From contig JALVOT010000003.1 of NCBI GenBank assembly GCA_027026255.1, forward strand, positions 107,435 through 171,434: 64,000 nt of DNA, read 5' to 3'. How positions within the stretch are numbered: the first letter of the stretch is position 1; every line of letters starts with the position of its first letter. The position numbers and the translations under genes are program-made. This stretch comes from Caldifarciminota bacterium (GTDB lineage: Bacteria; Hydrothermota; Tepidihabitantia; SM23-42). The notes under the pieces were generated by a model, which saw only the letters and a list, made by a program, of their open reading frames with translations, was not told the DNA's origin and ran no database searches. This document shows positions 26,050 through 35,735 of this stretch, one piece after another.

Positions 26050-29000
26050 ATGAGAGAGATATACTTTGATGAATTAACCGGAGTTTACAACCGTCGTTAT
26101 TTGAAACGCTGGATCGAAGATGAGATAAAAAGAGCCAATCGTTTTGCCACAAAATTCGCCTTAATACTTCTGGATATTGACAACTTTCGTGATATTAACA
26201 ATAACTTCGGCCATTTAGAAGGTGATCGGGTATTGGTTGAATTTGCCAACTTTCTTCAGCGTCAAATTCGCGAGGTAGATAATTTAATTCGTTATGGAGG
26301 CGATGAGTTTATAATTCTTATGCCCAACACCAATGTTGAAGGAACGGGTGAACTTGCCCAGCGGATTCTTGAAAATTTAAGGAATTCTACCATTGCCGGC
26401 CATCGGGTCTATTGCAGTATTGGATATGCGGTGTTCCCTGATGATGGGGCATCTGCCGAGGCACTGATAAATAAAGCAGATAATCTGATGTATCAGGCAA
26501 AGAAACAGGGAAAAAATAGAGTCGGGGTCAAAAGCGAGGTCCTACCCAGATTACAGATTCCCGCCCCGGTTACAATAGGCCGGGAAAAAGAGGTGCGCTG
26601 GGTACTGAATCAGATTTCTAAATATAATGTGCTCTTTATTGCAGGAATTGCCGGTATCGGCAAGACAAGGCTGGTTACAGAAATAAAAAAACGACTCAAT
26701 GCCGAGAAACTGCTGAGGGGGAATGCCTATGAGGCACTATCCTTGGTTCCTTATCATCCTTTTAAAAATCTATTCAATGAACTGATAAACCGAAATTTCG
26801 GCTTTACCCAGCAAATCTTTAAACAACTTCCGGAAATCTATCAGAAGGAACTGGCGAAATTATTACCGGCTGAAGGTATCCTGCGTTCGGCCCGGGGTGA
26901 AGACCTGGATAAATATCGCCTCTTTAATGCAGTCAGTGAATTTATTAATACCTCGGCACGAATGAGTTCGGGAATGACCATACTGTTTATCGATGACCTT
27001 CACTGGGCAGACCAATCAAGTTGTGAACTTCTCGATTTTATTATCCGCAGTATCAAGGAAAATATCAAAATTTTCGGCACCTATCGGCTTGAAGAGATTA
27101 AAAATACCCCGATTGCAAAGTTCCGGAATATCTGGGCAGGAGAAAACTTTTCTACTCAGATTACACTCAATCCTCTTAATCACAATGAAACCCAGCAACT
27201 ACTTGAAGAAATAATGGGGCCAATTTCTGAAGAACTCGACAAATTTATTTATTCTCAGAGTGGAGGTAATCCGTTCTATATTGAAGAAATTATTCGAGAA
27301 CTCGAACGTCAGAAAAAACTGTTTTACAACGGCCGGATATGGACATTAACCAGGGACTTTGATATTGCCACCTCCAGATCAATCACCGAGACCGTCAAGA
27401 GAAAACTGAAATTCCTGGAAGACGAAATAAAAAGTTATTTAGAAATCGCCGCTGTATTCGGTCAGGAATTTAACGCAGAGATTATCGCTACCGCCACAAA
27501 GAGAAATGTCGGTCAAATTATCGATGTCTTTGACCGGTTATGCGAATTGGGTTTAATCAAAGAACGGGCTCCAGACATCTATTTCTTTACGGAGGATATT
27601 GTTCGGCATATTGTTTACAAAGAGATTTCCCGGGGAAATCTGATGGACCTTCACCGTCAGGTCGGTGAGGCGATTGAAATCTACTACCAGAATACACTAC
27701 CCAATTATTATGAACAACTCGCCCATCATTTTACTGTCGCCAATAATGTTCACAAGGCATTGTACTACTCAAAAAAAGCTGCGGAAAAGGCAAAGAATAA
27801 CTATGCCCACGCCCTGGCAATAAAGTTCTATGAAAATGCCTTAAGGTTTGAAGACAACATCGATGAAATATTTAAGATAAAATTCGCCCTTGCCGATATC
27901 TACTATCTAATTGGTGAGTATAAAAAGGCACTCACCCAACTAAATGACTGCCTTACGATTAACCCCAATGCCTATCGCATCTATGAAAAGATGGGAATGG
28001 TCTATGAAAGTATGGGTGATTATAAAAAAAGTCTGGAATACTACAAAAAAGGGATGCAGATCACCCAGGGGACAGATATGGTTTATATATTCCGCAATGC
28101 AATTGCCTGGCTCTATACACGAATGGGAAGGTATAAAGAAGCACAAAAGGAAATTGAAGATATAGCAGAAAAAAGCGGACGCCTGAGTAAACAGATAGTC
28201 GGTGATACATATGTAATTATGGGTGTAGTAAATCTACGCCTCGGGAAATTTAAAGAAGCAGAAAAATGTATTAAGAAAAGTTTGAGTATTCGAGAATCGA
28301 TTGGCGATAAGAAGAGGATTGCCGCCTGCTATCTTGACCTTGCCCTGAACTATTATGGGCAATTCAATCTGAAGATGAGTGAAAAATTTAACAACAAGGC
28401 ACTGGAAATATACCGCAATATCGGACATCTTGCTGGTATCCTTATCGCCCTGAATAATCTTGTCGTCTTCTATGTTGAAAAGAATATCAATAAAGCTGAA
28501 GAATACTGCTTGCAGGCACTTGCCCAGGCAAAACTTATCGGTGCAAAACGCACCATTGTCTACCTCTATAATAATTTAGGAACAATAAACTACAACCGCT
28601 TAATGGATGATCAGGCAGTAAAACATTATCGACAGGCGCTCAAGATCGCCCAGGAGACAAACTTCCCGGAGGCATTAATCTTCAGTAATGTAAGTTTAAG
28701 TGAATATTACCGGGAAAAGGGAAAGATAAAAAAGGGTAAATCCCATCTATTACAGGCACAGAAAAAAGCCCAGGCGCTCAATATAAAATATCTCAATTTT
28801 GACTGCGTAATGGAAGAAGTTGAATATCTGCTCCAGGAGAAAAAGTATAAAAAAGCCGACCAGTTGACCAAAAAATTACTTACCGACCTGGCAAAAGAAA
28901 GTAATATCCGGTATAAGATTTACGGTCTGATTTCCCGGGGTAAGGTGCTCACTGCCTTAAAGCAATATACCCAGGCACAAAATTTTTATCGCCGGGCAGA

Positions 29001-29190
29001 ACGGCTTCTCAAGTCGAGAACTAATGACCGCATTCAGGGTGAAATATTCTATCTTCGGGGGATTACATATCGTAAGGCGGGGAAACCAGAAAAGGCGATG
29101 AAAATGTTTGTTGAAGCCAATAAGCGATTTACAAAGATCGGCAACCTCCGTTTTCTCGACCGCATTGAACAGGAAATAACAAAATTGTAG
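26050..29190 (+). CDS. GGDEF / STAND ATPase / TPR signalling protein
   Basis: A 1046-residue protein. An N-terminal diguanylate cyclase domain (1-165) has an intact GGDEF signature at residues 83-87 and an RxxD product-inhibition site (REVD) five residues upstream. An AAA/STAND ATPase (Walker A AGIAGIGKTR near 198; Walker B TILFIDDLHWAD near 308) and about ten TPR repeats (from about 560) follow. It has the same layout as the cyclase-STAND-TPR protein at 12.8 kb, with the nucleotide cyclase swapped. It probably makes c-di-GMP under control of the ATPase/TPR sensor. Monocistronic. Confidence 0.88.
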   Translation: MREIYFDELTGVYNRRYLKRWIEDEIKRANRFATKFALILLDIDNFRDINNNFGHLEGDRVLVEFANFLQRQIREVDNLIRYGGDEFIILMPNTNVEGTGELAQRILENLRNSTIAGHRVYCSIGYAVFPDDGASAEALINKADNLMYQAKKQGKNRVGVKSEVLPRLQIPAPVTIGREKEVRWVLNQISKYNVLFIAGIAGIGKTRLVTEIKKRLNAEKLLRGNAYEALSLVPYHPFKNLFNELINRNFGFTQQIFKQLPEIYQKELAKLLPAEGILRSARGEDLDKYRLFNAVSEFINTSARMSSGMTILFIDDLHWADQSSCELLDFIIRSIKENIKIFGTYRLEEIKNTPIAKFRNIWAGENFSTQITLNPLNHNETQQLLEEIMGPISEELDKFIYSQSGGNPFYIEEIIRELERQKKLFYNGRIWTLTRDFDIATSRSITETVKRKLKFLEDEIKSYLEIAAVFGQEFNAEIIATATKRNVGQIIDVFDRLCELGLIKERAPDIYFFTEDIVRHIVYKEISRGNLMDLHRQVGEAIEIYYQNTLPNYYEQLAHHFTVANNVHKALYYSKKAAEKAKNNYAHALAIKFYENALRFEDNIDEIFKIKFALADIYYLIGEYKKALTQLNDCLTINPNAYRIYEKMGMVYESMGDYKKSLEYYKKGMQITQGTDMVYIFRNAIAWLYTRMGRYKEAQKEIEDIAEKSGRLSKQIVGDTYVIMGVVNLRLGKFKEAEKCIKKSLSIRESIGDKKRIAACYLDLALNYYGQFNLKMSEKFNNKALEIYRNIGHLAGILIALNNLVVFYVEKNINKAEEYCLQALAQAKLIGAKRTIVYLYNNLGTINYNRLMDDQAVKHYRQALKIAQETNFPEALIFSNVSLSEYYREKGKIKKGKSHLLQAQKKAQALNIKYLNFDCVMEEVEYLLQEKKYKKADQLTKKLLTDLAKESNIRYKIYGLISRGKVLTALKQYTQAQNFYRRAERLLKSRTNDRIQGEIFYLRGITYRKAGKPEKAMKMFVEANKRFTKIGNLRFLDRIEQEITKL

Positions 29191-29196
29191 TCCTTT

Positions 29197-30123
29197 TTAT
29201 GACCACTCACCCCACTCTGGTATAGCCTTACGATAAAGGGTATCAATAGTCTGCTGAAAACCGGCATCAAGTCCATACGACTTCAGGATATCAATCGCCG
29301 CCCGATATTCAGAAAGCGTTATCCGCCGGTTGATTTCCGGATATTTATGGGCATTAAATGTTGGATAATACTGAGCCATAACATTTACCACAATCTTTAT
29401 TGAAAGATTTTCAGCAATAAATTTAAAACATTCCTTGGTTCCGGCAAGCTGATTTGGTAAAACCAGATGTCGAATCAACAGTCCCGATGCGGCAATCCCC
29501 CGGGAGAGTTTTAGATTGCCAACCTGGTAATACATCTCTTTTAATGCCGACCTTACTACACTCCAATAATTTTTGACCTTTGAGTATTTTTCAGCACACT
29601 GGTCATCTGAATATTTTATATCCGGCATATATATATCGATTATACCATCAAGAAGTTTCAGAGTTGAAACCGCCTCATAGCCCCCGCAATTATAGACAAC
29701 AGGGATATGCAGTCCTCTTTCCTGTGCAATCTTCAGCCCCGAGACAATCTGGGGAACCCACGGGGTTGGTGTAACGAGATTGATATTATGACAGCCTGAG
29801 TTCTGTAAATCGAGCATATACTGGGCAAGTTCTTCCAGAGAAACTCTTTGACCCTGACCCAGCTGACTGATTTCGTAGTTCTGACAAAAGACACAATGAA
29901 GATTGCAATGACTGAAAAATATTGTTCCTGAACCAGACCTTCCAACTAAGGGTGGTTCCTCACCAAAGTGCTGATGGTATGATGCGACCTTAACTTCAAG
30001 CCCTGCCCCGCAGTTTCCCAATTCTCCGTTTATCCGGTCCACCCCGCAGTTACGCGGGCAGAGTCTGCAGGGCGATAAAAGGTCGTAGAATCGGTCAATG
30101 AGTTCCTGGGTGATTTTCTTCAT
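29197..30123 (-). CDS. Radical SAM protein, PflA-like (COG1313 type)
   Basis: A 308-residue iron-sulfur enzyme. The CxxxCxxC cluster motif (CNLHCVFC) is near residue 75. A second N-terminal cysteine set, CRLCPRNCGVDR, is typical of the pyruvate-formate-lyase-activase-like subgroup. The target is not known. It lies 18 bp downstream of hypD and is likely cotranscribed, so a role in hydrogenase or another anaerobic enzyme's maturation is possible. Confidence 0.75.
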   Translation of the reverse strand: MKKITQELIDRFYDLLSPCRLCPRNCGVDRINGELGNCGAGLEVKVASYHQHFGEEPPLVGRSGSGTIFFSHCNLHCVFCQNYEISQLGQGQRVSLEELAQYMLDLQNSGCHNINLVTPTPWVPQIVSGLKIAQERGLHIPVVYNCGGYEAVSTLKLLDGIIDIYMPDIKYSDDQCAEKYSKVKNYWSVVRSALKEMYYQVGNLKLSRGIAASGLLIRHLVLPNQLAGTKECFKFIAENLSIKIVVNVMAQYYPTFNAHKYPEINRRITLSEYRAAIDILKSYGLDAGFQQTIDTLYRKAIPEWGEWS

Positions 30124-30141
30124 AAATTATTAAATTAAAAA

Positions 30142-31191
30142 TTAATGAAATACCTCATACCGATAATATGCCGCACAGGCACCTTCTGATGAAACCATAC
30201 ACGGCCCAATCGGATGGGATGGAGTGCAGGAATCTCCAAAAAGGGCACAGTCAAAAGGCCTTTTTAAACCCAGGAGCACTTTACCACATATACATCCCCT
30301 GGGCTCTTTTGATGCCGGAATGTCCAAAGCATATTTTTTCCGCACATCAAATTTTTTATATGCCCTTTTCAGTCCCAAGCCGGATTTTGGAATGGCCCCG
30401 ATCCCGCGCCAGGAAGCAGACTCTGGAGTGAATACCTTATTAAGAACTGCCTGGGCATAGGTATTACCCGCTGGTTCAACAACCCGGGTATACTCAATTG
30501 CAATCTCCGCCCTGCCATTGGCAATCTGGTTAATAAGATTCAGTATACCCCCGAGGATATCAATCGGTTCAAAACCGGTAATACAACCGGGCAAGTTAAA
30601 TTCCCGGGCAAGAAATTGATAGGGTCGGGCACCAATAATGACCGAAACATGACCCGGCAGAATAAAACCCTGAACATTTATATCTGAAGAATTGGCGATA
30701 TATCGAAGTGCGGGAGGAATAAGTTTGAACGCCGGCAGAATAAAGAAATTTTTTATCCCTGACTGCTCTGCTTTTATTATCGTTGCAGCTACTGTGGGTG
30801 AAGTTGTTTCAAAGCCCACACCAATAAATACTACATCCTTTTCTGGATTTTCTTGAGCAATATCAAGGACATCAAGAGGAGAATAGATAATGCGCGGATT
30901 AAAAGATTCTAAACTCGATTCTGTCCCGGGAACCCTCACCATATCACCAAATGTTGTAATTATCATTTCCTTATGTTGAGCAAGTCCGATTGCATAATCA
31001 ATTACATCCTGCGGAGTTACACATACCGGACAACCTGGACCTGACAAAAGATGAATATTTTCAGGTAGAATGGATTTTATTCCGGAACGGGCAATGGCCA
31101 TCGTATGGGTGCCGCATACCTCCATCAGATTGATCTTTTTATCCCCACATTTTTTTGCTATTTTATGGATTTCTTCTAAGAGACTATTCAT
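30142..31191 (-). CDS. hypD: Hydrogenase maturation protein HypD
   Basis: Scaffold for assembly of the Fe(CN)2CO unit of [NiFe] hydrogenases. The 349 residues hold all family motifs: CGTHTMAIARSGI, SGPGCPVCVTP, TTFGDMVRVPGT, GVGFETTSPT and the C-terminal [4Fe-4S] cysteines in CICGKVL...CALFGDSC. No hydrogenase structural genes or hypC are nearby. It lies between a GAF-GGDEF gene and a radical SAM gene in one apparent operon. Confidence 0.93.
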   Translation of the reverse strand: MNSLLEEIHKIAKKCGDKKINLMEVCGTHTMAIARSGIKSILPENIHLLSGPGCPVCVTPQDVIDYAIGLAQHKEMIITTFGDMVRVPGTESSLESFNPRIIYSPLDVLDIAQENPEKDVVFIGVGFETTSPTVAATIIKAEQSGIKNFFILPAFKLIPPALRYIANSSDINVQGFILPGHVSVIIGARPYQFLAREFNLPGCITGFEPIDILGGILNLINQIANGRAEIAIEYTRVVEPAGNTYAQAVLNKVFTPESASWRGIGAIPKSGLGLKRAYKKFDVRKKYALDIPASKEPRGCICGKVLLGLKRPFDCALFGDSCTPSHPIGPCMVSSEGACAAYYRYEVFH

Positions 31192-31214
31192 CAGAAACTT
31201 ATAAAAATAGTTTT

Positions 31215-32399
31215 TTAAATTTTTTCAATCCTGTGTTTATATGCCCGCACATTATTTTTCCCTGCCCTTTTTGCTTCATAAAGAGCCTCATCAGCCATCT
31301 TTATTAAATCAGCATAATTACTACTATCATCAGGATAGGATGAGACTCCGGCCGAGAATGTTATCGGTAGCTGTTGCTTTGCCCCCTCCCGGGTAAAATC
31401 ATACATCTGCAGATCCTGAAGCAGATTACCAGCAATCCTTACTGCATCATGTTTTTTAATTTCCGAGCACATTACAATAAATTCATCACCACCGTATCGG
31501 GCTACAATATCGGTCTCGTCAAAATGATGGCGAAAGATCTGGGCAAGTTTTATCAACAATTGGTCCCCGGCATGATGCCCAAATGTATCATTGTAATCCT
31601 TGAAATTATCAAGGTCGATGATAATAATCGAAATGCTGTACTGGAATTTTTGTGCCCGCTTGATTTCCTCCTGGAGTCGGTCTTTAAAATAGGCAATATT
31701 ATAGAGCCGCGTCAAGGGATCGGTAAGGGCGCTTATCTGAACGCTCTCAAAACTACGTGTATTATTCAATGCTACTGCAGTCATCATCGCCACCACACCC
31801 AATAGATTCTTCTCCCTTTCACTAATCTTATCTACAGATATTGCAATCACACCATACAACCTATCCTGATAGATTAGAGGATAGCAAATATCAGGGTCAA
31901 AAACCGGATAGGGTTCTTTAATATTACCGGAACTGATTTCTGAACGACTGACCGGAAAGTGCGTAGCAGCAGCCTTGCCCACCTTTCCCTCACCAAGTTT
32001 ATAAATAATCCTTGGTGCCCAGTTTTCATTCAGGCCATGCTGGGCAATAATATTAAGCCTTTTGCCTTTTTCATCATAGATAAAGATTGCAATCTTCTTT
32101 GCATCGAGATAATTTACTAAAAGTCCCCGGGTCTCATTGGCAATCTCGATAGGGTTCAATCGTGCGGTGAGTCGAATCATTGAAGCAAAGAAGAGATTGG
32201 TCATTGAATTAAGTCTCTTCAACTCGGCACGAAGACGAGTATTCTCTTTCTTATGACGTTCTAATTCATCGTTCAGGATATCGGTCTGTTTCAATCTTCC
32301 CCGGGTCTTTCGGAAACCCATCAGGGCGATCAGTAAAAATAACACCAGGGTTGCAATAATTACTCCCAAAACTATCGTTATATAGGTACCAGAACTCAT
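31215..32399 (-). CDS. Membrane GAF-GGDEF diguanylate cyclase
   Basis: A 394-residue protein with one N-terminal transmembrane helix (about 5-27), a coiled coil, a GAF sensor domain (about 70-215) and a GGDEF domain with the intact signature (ARYGGDEFIVM). The product-inhibition RxxD is absent: the site reads DETD. It should synthesise c-di-GMP in response to a ligand bound by GAF. The promoter gives a leaderless start. hypD follows by 23 bp. Confidence 0.88.
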   Translation of the reverse strand: MSSGTYITIVLGVIIATLVLFLLIALMGFRKTRGRLKQTDILNDELERHKKENTRLRAELKRLNSMTNLFFASMIRLTARLNPIEIANETRGLLVNYLDAKKIAIFIYDEKGKRLNIIAQHGLNENWAPRIIYKLGEGKVGKAAATHFPVSRSEISSGNIKEPYPVFDPDICYPLIYQDRLYGVIAISVDKISEREKNLLGVVAMMTAVALNNTRSFESVQISALTDPLTRLYNIAYFKDRLQEEIKRAQKFQYSISIIIIDLDNFKDYNDTFGHHAGDQLLIKLAQIFRHHFDETDIVARYGGDEFIVMCSEIKKHDAVRIAGNLLQDLQMYDFTREGAKQQLPITFSAGVSSYPDDSSNYADLIKMADEALYEAKRAGKNNVRAYKHRIEKI

Positions 32400-32406
32400 A
32401 TAATAT

Positions 32407-32434
32407 ATTGTATTTAATTTTTCTCTTATGTCAA
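32407..32434 (-). promoter_or_regulatory. Promoter of the GAF-GGDEF/hypD operon
   Basis: Minus strand TTGACA (32434-32429), 16 bp, TACAAT (32412-32407). The ATG at 32399 is 7 nt downstream. Confidence 0.7.
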
Positions 32435-32549
32435 CAAAGACTTCAATTGTATTTTTAACTACTTATCCCCCTGATTTATCGTTATAAGTTGTAGAATTTT
32501 GCAGCCTGCCTCGTCTTAGGGTATCGTTATATATAAAAACGGATGCCCA

Positions 32550-33716
32550 TTATGAATTTACAAACTGCATAAATCGTTCCATACCGGTGCGGAGTTTATC
32601 ATCAGGCTGGGTTAATGAAAATCTCACATATCCCTCACCATACCGACCATATCCTGCACCGGGCCCAATCATTACCCCCTTATCCTTTATCAACTCAATC
32701 ACAAACTTCATAGAATCATTAAATCTTTTATCCATTTTTGTCCAGACATAGATTGTCGTATCTGAAGGATAATATTGCCAATCAAGCTTCTCGAGATATT
32801 CCTGAACAATCCTTCTTCGCCTTTGATAGATTTCCCGCAATCCGGGAACAAATTCATCATAAACATCCAGTGCCTTAATTGCCGCAAACTGGATGGGAAG
32901 AAAGATACCGGAATCGGTGTTGGTCTTAACAATCGATAATGCCTTGATAATCTCGGCATTGCCGCATATCCAGCCGATACGATAACCCTGCATATTATAG
33001 GTCTTGGAAAATGAGTGGAGCTCAACCGCAATATCCTTAGCACCTTCAACCTGAAGTATGGATGGCGGCGCTTCACCTTCATAGATTTCCGAATAGGGGT
33101 TATCATGAATTATATATATTCTATGTTTCTGACAGAAAGAAATCAATCTCTTAAAAAAAGCAAGGTCGGATTTTTTTGTCGTCGGATTATTAGGATAGTT
33201 AATAATCATCAATTTTGTTCTTTTATTCAATTTTTCCTCTATCTCTTCAAGATCAGGCAGAAAATCATTTTCCTGTCTAAGTCCGAAATATTGAATAATC
33301 CCTTCAGCAAATATTACTGATGTCTTATATGTAGGGTAACCAGGATCCGGAACAAGGGCATAATCACCCCGGTCGCACAAAGCGGTATAAAGGTGTGTAA
33401 TACCTTCCTTGGCACCGATGAGCACCATAATCTCATTTTCTGGTGATAACTTCACCCCAAACCTCTTTTCCATCCACCAGGCAATCTTCTCCCTTAATTC
33501 TACTACCCCCCAATAAGGAGGATATAACTGAACACCAGGCACTTTTGCAGTGCGTATTAACTCGTCAACCACCTCCTGTGACGGCATCAAATCAGGGTCA
33601 CCATGCGCGATATTAATAATTTCTTTACCACTCTCTCTTGCCTGCTGAATAACCTTATCCATTTCAGCATAAAGATAGGGTGGCACACCCGCCATTCTTT
33701 CAGGTAATTTTATCAT
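32550..33716 (-). CDS. Class I/II PLP-dependent aminotransferase
   Basis: A 388-residue fold-type I aminotransferase. Visible are HGDPDLMPS near the N-terminus, NYPNNPTTKK, HDNPYSEI and the PLP-lysine motif SFSKTYNMQGYRIGW. It resembles the LL-diaminopimelate/aspartate/alanine group; substrate specificity cannot be read. The start is set at the ATG at 33716, which has AAGGAG 8 nt upstream; an 11-codon upstream extension to a TTG is rejected. It might supply the amino group for Phe/Tyr synthesis, but that is speculation. No clear promoter was found. Confidence 0.8.
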   Translation of the reverse strand: MIKLPERMAGVPPYLYAEMDKVIQQARESGKEIINIAHGDPDLMPSQEVVDELIRTAKVPGVQLYPPYWGVVELREKIAWWMEKRFGVKLSPENEIMVLIGAKEGITHLYTALCDRGDYALVPDPGYPTYKTSVIFAEGIIQYFGLRQENDFLPDLEEIEEKLNKRTKLMIINYPNNPTTKKSDLAFFKRLISFCQKHRIYIIHDNPYSEIYEGEAPPSILQVEGAKDIAVELHSFSKTYNMQGYRIGWICGNAEIIKALSIVKTNTDSGIFLPIQFAAIKALDVYDEFVPGLREIYQRRRRIVQEYLEKLDWQYYPSDTTIYVWTKMDKRFNDSMKFVIELIKDKGVMIGPGAGYGRYGEGYVRFSLTQPDDKLRTGMERFMQFVNS

Positions 33717-33998
33717 TCTCTTACTCCTTGAATATTTATAATTCCCCAAGTTAATTTTAAGTCATCATATTCGACAAGGACCATCGCATCGGTATGCACC
33801 GTGAGAACCTCCCAGAAATTTATTCACTGTTCCTCCCCGCATCATAAAGATAATAAGAAGTGCTCAAAGACTTCAGTCTATTTTTCAGATAACAATTCAT
33901 AGCGTTTATTATAACTGATTTGCCGATTTTGTCAAATAAAAAATGGTTGACGGTAATGTTTAGAGTTGTGTGTAAATTTTTCTTGAAGGAGATAAAAA

Positions 33999-34063
33999 AT
34001 GGTGTATCCTTCCTTATGGTCAGAAAATATGGGTTAAATGACCTTGAAAGGAGGATACACCAT
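33999..34063 (+). promoter_or_regulatory. Hairpin sequestering the transposase start
   Basis: ATGGTGTATCC at 33999-34009 and onward pairs with GGATACACCAT ending at 34063. Together they form a 16-bp stem with one bulged T. The 3' arm contains the AAAGGAGG ribosome binding site and the first two bases of the ATG at 34062, so read-through transcripts would be poorly translated. Confidence 0.75.
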
Positions 34064-35255
34064 GAATAACCCATTTGGATTATCTAAGACCAAGTTTAAT
34101 GAAATCTTTCGTGATGTCAAGGTGCGTTTTAGGGATAATATTGAGGAGGTGTTGAGGGATCGGATGGTTAATGGTTTGAAGGAGATATTAGAGGGTGCGA
34201 TGAAGGCTGAGGTGGTTGGTTATTTGAGGGTGCGGCGTTATCAGCATAAGAAGAAGCGGGTTGATTATCGGAATGGTTATCGGCATCGGGATTTGTTGAC
34301 TTCTTTTGGTTTAGTGAGGAGATTAGCGGTGCCGCGGACGCGTAAGCGGGCATATCGGCCTGGGGTATTTGAGCGGTATAAGCGCCGTACTCGTGAGGTT
34401 GACAATTGGCTTCGGGATATATTTATTGCTGGGGTGAGTACGCGGAATGTTGGTTGGGTGATGAAGGTATTATTGAAGAAAAAGGTGAGTGCGGGGACGG
34501 TTTCTGCGGTTAATAAGGCTTTGGATATTCAGGTTAGTGCGTTTCATCGGCGTGGGTTAGAGGATGATTATATTTATTTATTTTTGGATGGGATAAGGCA
34601 GAAGGTTAGGAGTTGTGGTCGTGTGGTTAAGAAGTTAGTGTTAGTGGCGTATGGGATAAGGGGTGATGGTCGGCGTGAGGTGATAGATTTTCGGGTGGCG
34701 GGTAGTGAGAGTGAGCGGGAGTGGACGATATTATTGAATAGTTTATATCGTCGTGGTTTATGTGGTGAGCGATTGCGTTTAGTGATTACAGATGGTTGTA
34801 AGGGTTTACATGCGGCGTTGGATATGATTTATCCTCAGGTTGAGCGTCAGCTTTGTTGGGTGCATAAGATGCGTAATGTTGCGAATTATTTGCCGCGGTG
34901 TTATCAGGTGGAGTGTTTAGGGGAGGTTAGGGGTATTTATTTAGCGGGTAGTTATCGGGTGGCGGTGAAGCGGTTTAAGGTATGGTGTCGGCGTTGGCGT
35001 GATAAGGTGCCTAAGGCGGTTAGGTGTTTAGAGCGGGATATTGAGAATTTATTAGTTTTCTATAAAGAGGATAAGAGGTTATGGGTGAAGTTAAGGACGA
35101 CGAATGTGATTGAGCGTATGTTTAGAGAGTTACGCAAGCGAACCCGTCCGATGGTGCAATTTTCTAATATTGACAGTTGTAATAGAATTGTGTATGCTCT
35201 ATTCAACGATTATAATCAAAAATGGAAGGATCGCCGTTATGTCGTGTTTGATTAA
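34062..35255 (+). CDS. IS256/Mutator-family transposase
   Basis: A 397-residue DDE transposase. The three acidic residues fall in LFLDGIRQ, LVITDGCKG and the C-terminal NVIERMFRELRKRT. CWVHKMRNVANYLP is typical of IS256. The ATG at 34062 follows an AAAGGAGG ribosome binding site; an upstream in-frame start at 34038 is unlikely. No frameshift or internal stop is present, and the length is usual for the family. Confidence 0.95.
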   Translation: MNNPFGLSKTKFNEIFRDVKVRFRDNIEEVLRDRMVNGLKEILEGAMKAEVVGYLRVRRYQHKKKRVDYRNGYRHRDLLTSFGLVRRLAVPRTRKRAYRPGVFERYKRRTREVDNWLRDIFIAGVSTRNVGWVMKVLLKKKVSAGTVSAVNKALDIQVSAFHRRGLEDDYIYLFLDGIRQKVRSCGRVVKKLVLVAYGIRGDGRREVIDFRVAGSESEREWTILLNSLYRRGLCGERLRLVITDGCKGLHAALDMIYPQVERQLCWVHKMRNVANYLPRCYQVECLGEVRGIYLAGSYRVAVKRFKVWCRRWRDKVPKAVRCLERDIENLLVFYKEDKRLWVKLRTTNVIERMFRELRKRTRPMVQFSNIDSCNRIVYALFNDYNQKWKDRRYVVFD

Positions 35256-35336
35256 AATTTACACACAAATTTTTACAATACCATGGTTGACCCCCTCTTG
35301 TGTATTTCGATAAGATTATTTTTGATGAAAAACGGG

Positions 35337-35735
35337 CTGATTCCTCTCCACTTTTTTCATTATGCCTCTTTGATTAATTGCAACGGTATTCTGGACAGAA
35401 TAAACTTCCCTGAGATTAGTAAACTAAGACGAAAAATATAACAACTTCCTTTTACTTTTTTTATATTATTTTATTGGTCATTTGAAAAATTTCTCTACCA
35501 TATTCGTTCGGTTCAATTTTTTTCAGCGCCGGTGGTATTTCCATTTTTCTCAGCGTGGGCGGCGTTTCCATTTTTTTCAGCGCGGGCGGCGTCCCCGCCG
35601 CCCGCTGGAGGTTTGTCATTCTTAACTCCTTTCAGAAACTCCGGCAGCTCGCCAGGCGTTCCTGCCTCGGGGCGAGACGCCCCTCGGCTATATTGTACTT
35701 ACAAAAAACCGGGACAAAAAGTGGAGAGAAGTCAG
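35337..35735 (+). mobile_element. MITE-like element, copy B (399 bp)
   Basis: Near-identical relative of copy A in reverse orientation. The ends CTGATTCCTCTCCACTTTTT (35337-35356) and the complement of CTGACTTCTCTCCACTTTTT (35716-35735) form 18/20-matching inverted repeats. A perfect 9-bp target duplication AAAAACGGG flanks it (35328-35336, 35736-35744). It has no transposase. It carries two more copies of an internal 27-bp unit than copy A. It lies 54 bp from the IS256 element and 13 bp upstream of the rpmB -35 box. The inverted repeats do not match those of the IS. Confidence 0.9.
35512..35592 (+). repeat. Three tandem 27-bp units inside MITE copy B
   Basis: Units at 35512-35538, 35539-35565 and 35566-35592 follow the pattern TTC(C/A)ATTTTT(T/C)TCAGCG with a GC-rich tail. 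Units 2 and 3 differ at two positions; unit 1 is more diverged. Copy A has a single unit, so the array expanded or contracted after the copies separated. Confidence 0.85.

Larger units (their letters stand above)
33952..35282 (+). mobile_element. Complete IS256-family insertion sequence (1331 bp)
   Basis: Terminal inverted repeats of 29 bp at 33952-33980 and 35254-35282 match at 24 of 29 positions (outer ends GGTA(A/T)TGT, inner TTGTGTGTAAATTTT). They are flanked by a perfect 9-bp target duplication, ATGGTTGAC (33943-33951 and 35283-35291). The single transposase gene is intact. Base use (G-rich coding strand, many TTA/GTG/GCG codons) differs from neighbours. It looks recent and potentially active. 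Confidence 0.93.

Noticed and set aside
33820..34074. 84-codon minus-strand ORF at the left end of the IS
   Set aside because: Spans the IS boundary and target duplication, so it is a product of the insertion. No family motifs.
33952..35735. MITE copy B as a deletion derivative of the adjacent IS256 element
   Set aside because: The terminal repeats differ completely (GGTAWTGT versus CTGATTCC) and no internal sequence is shared.
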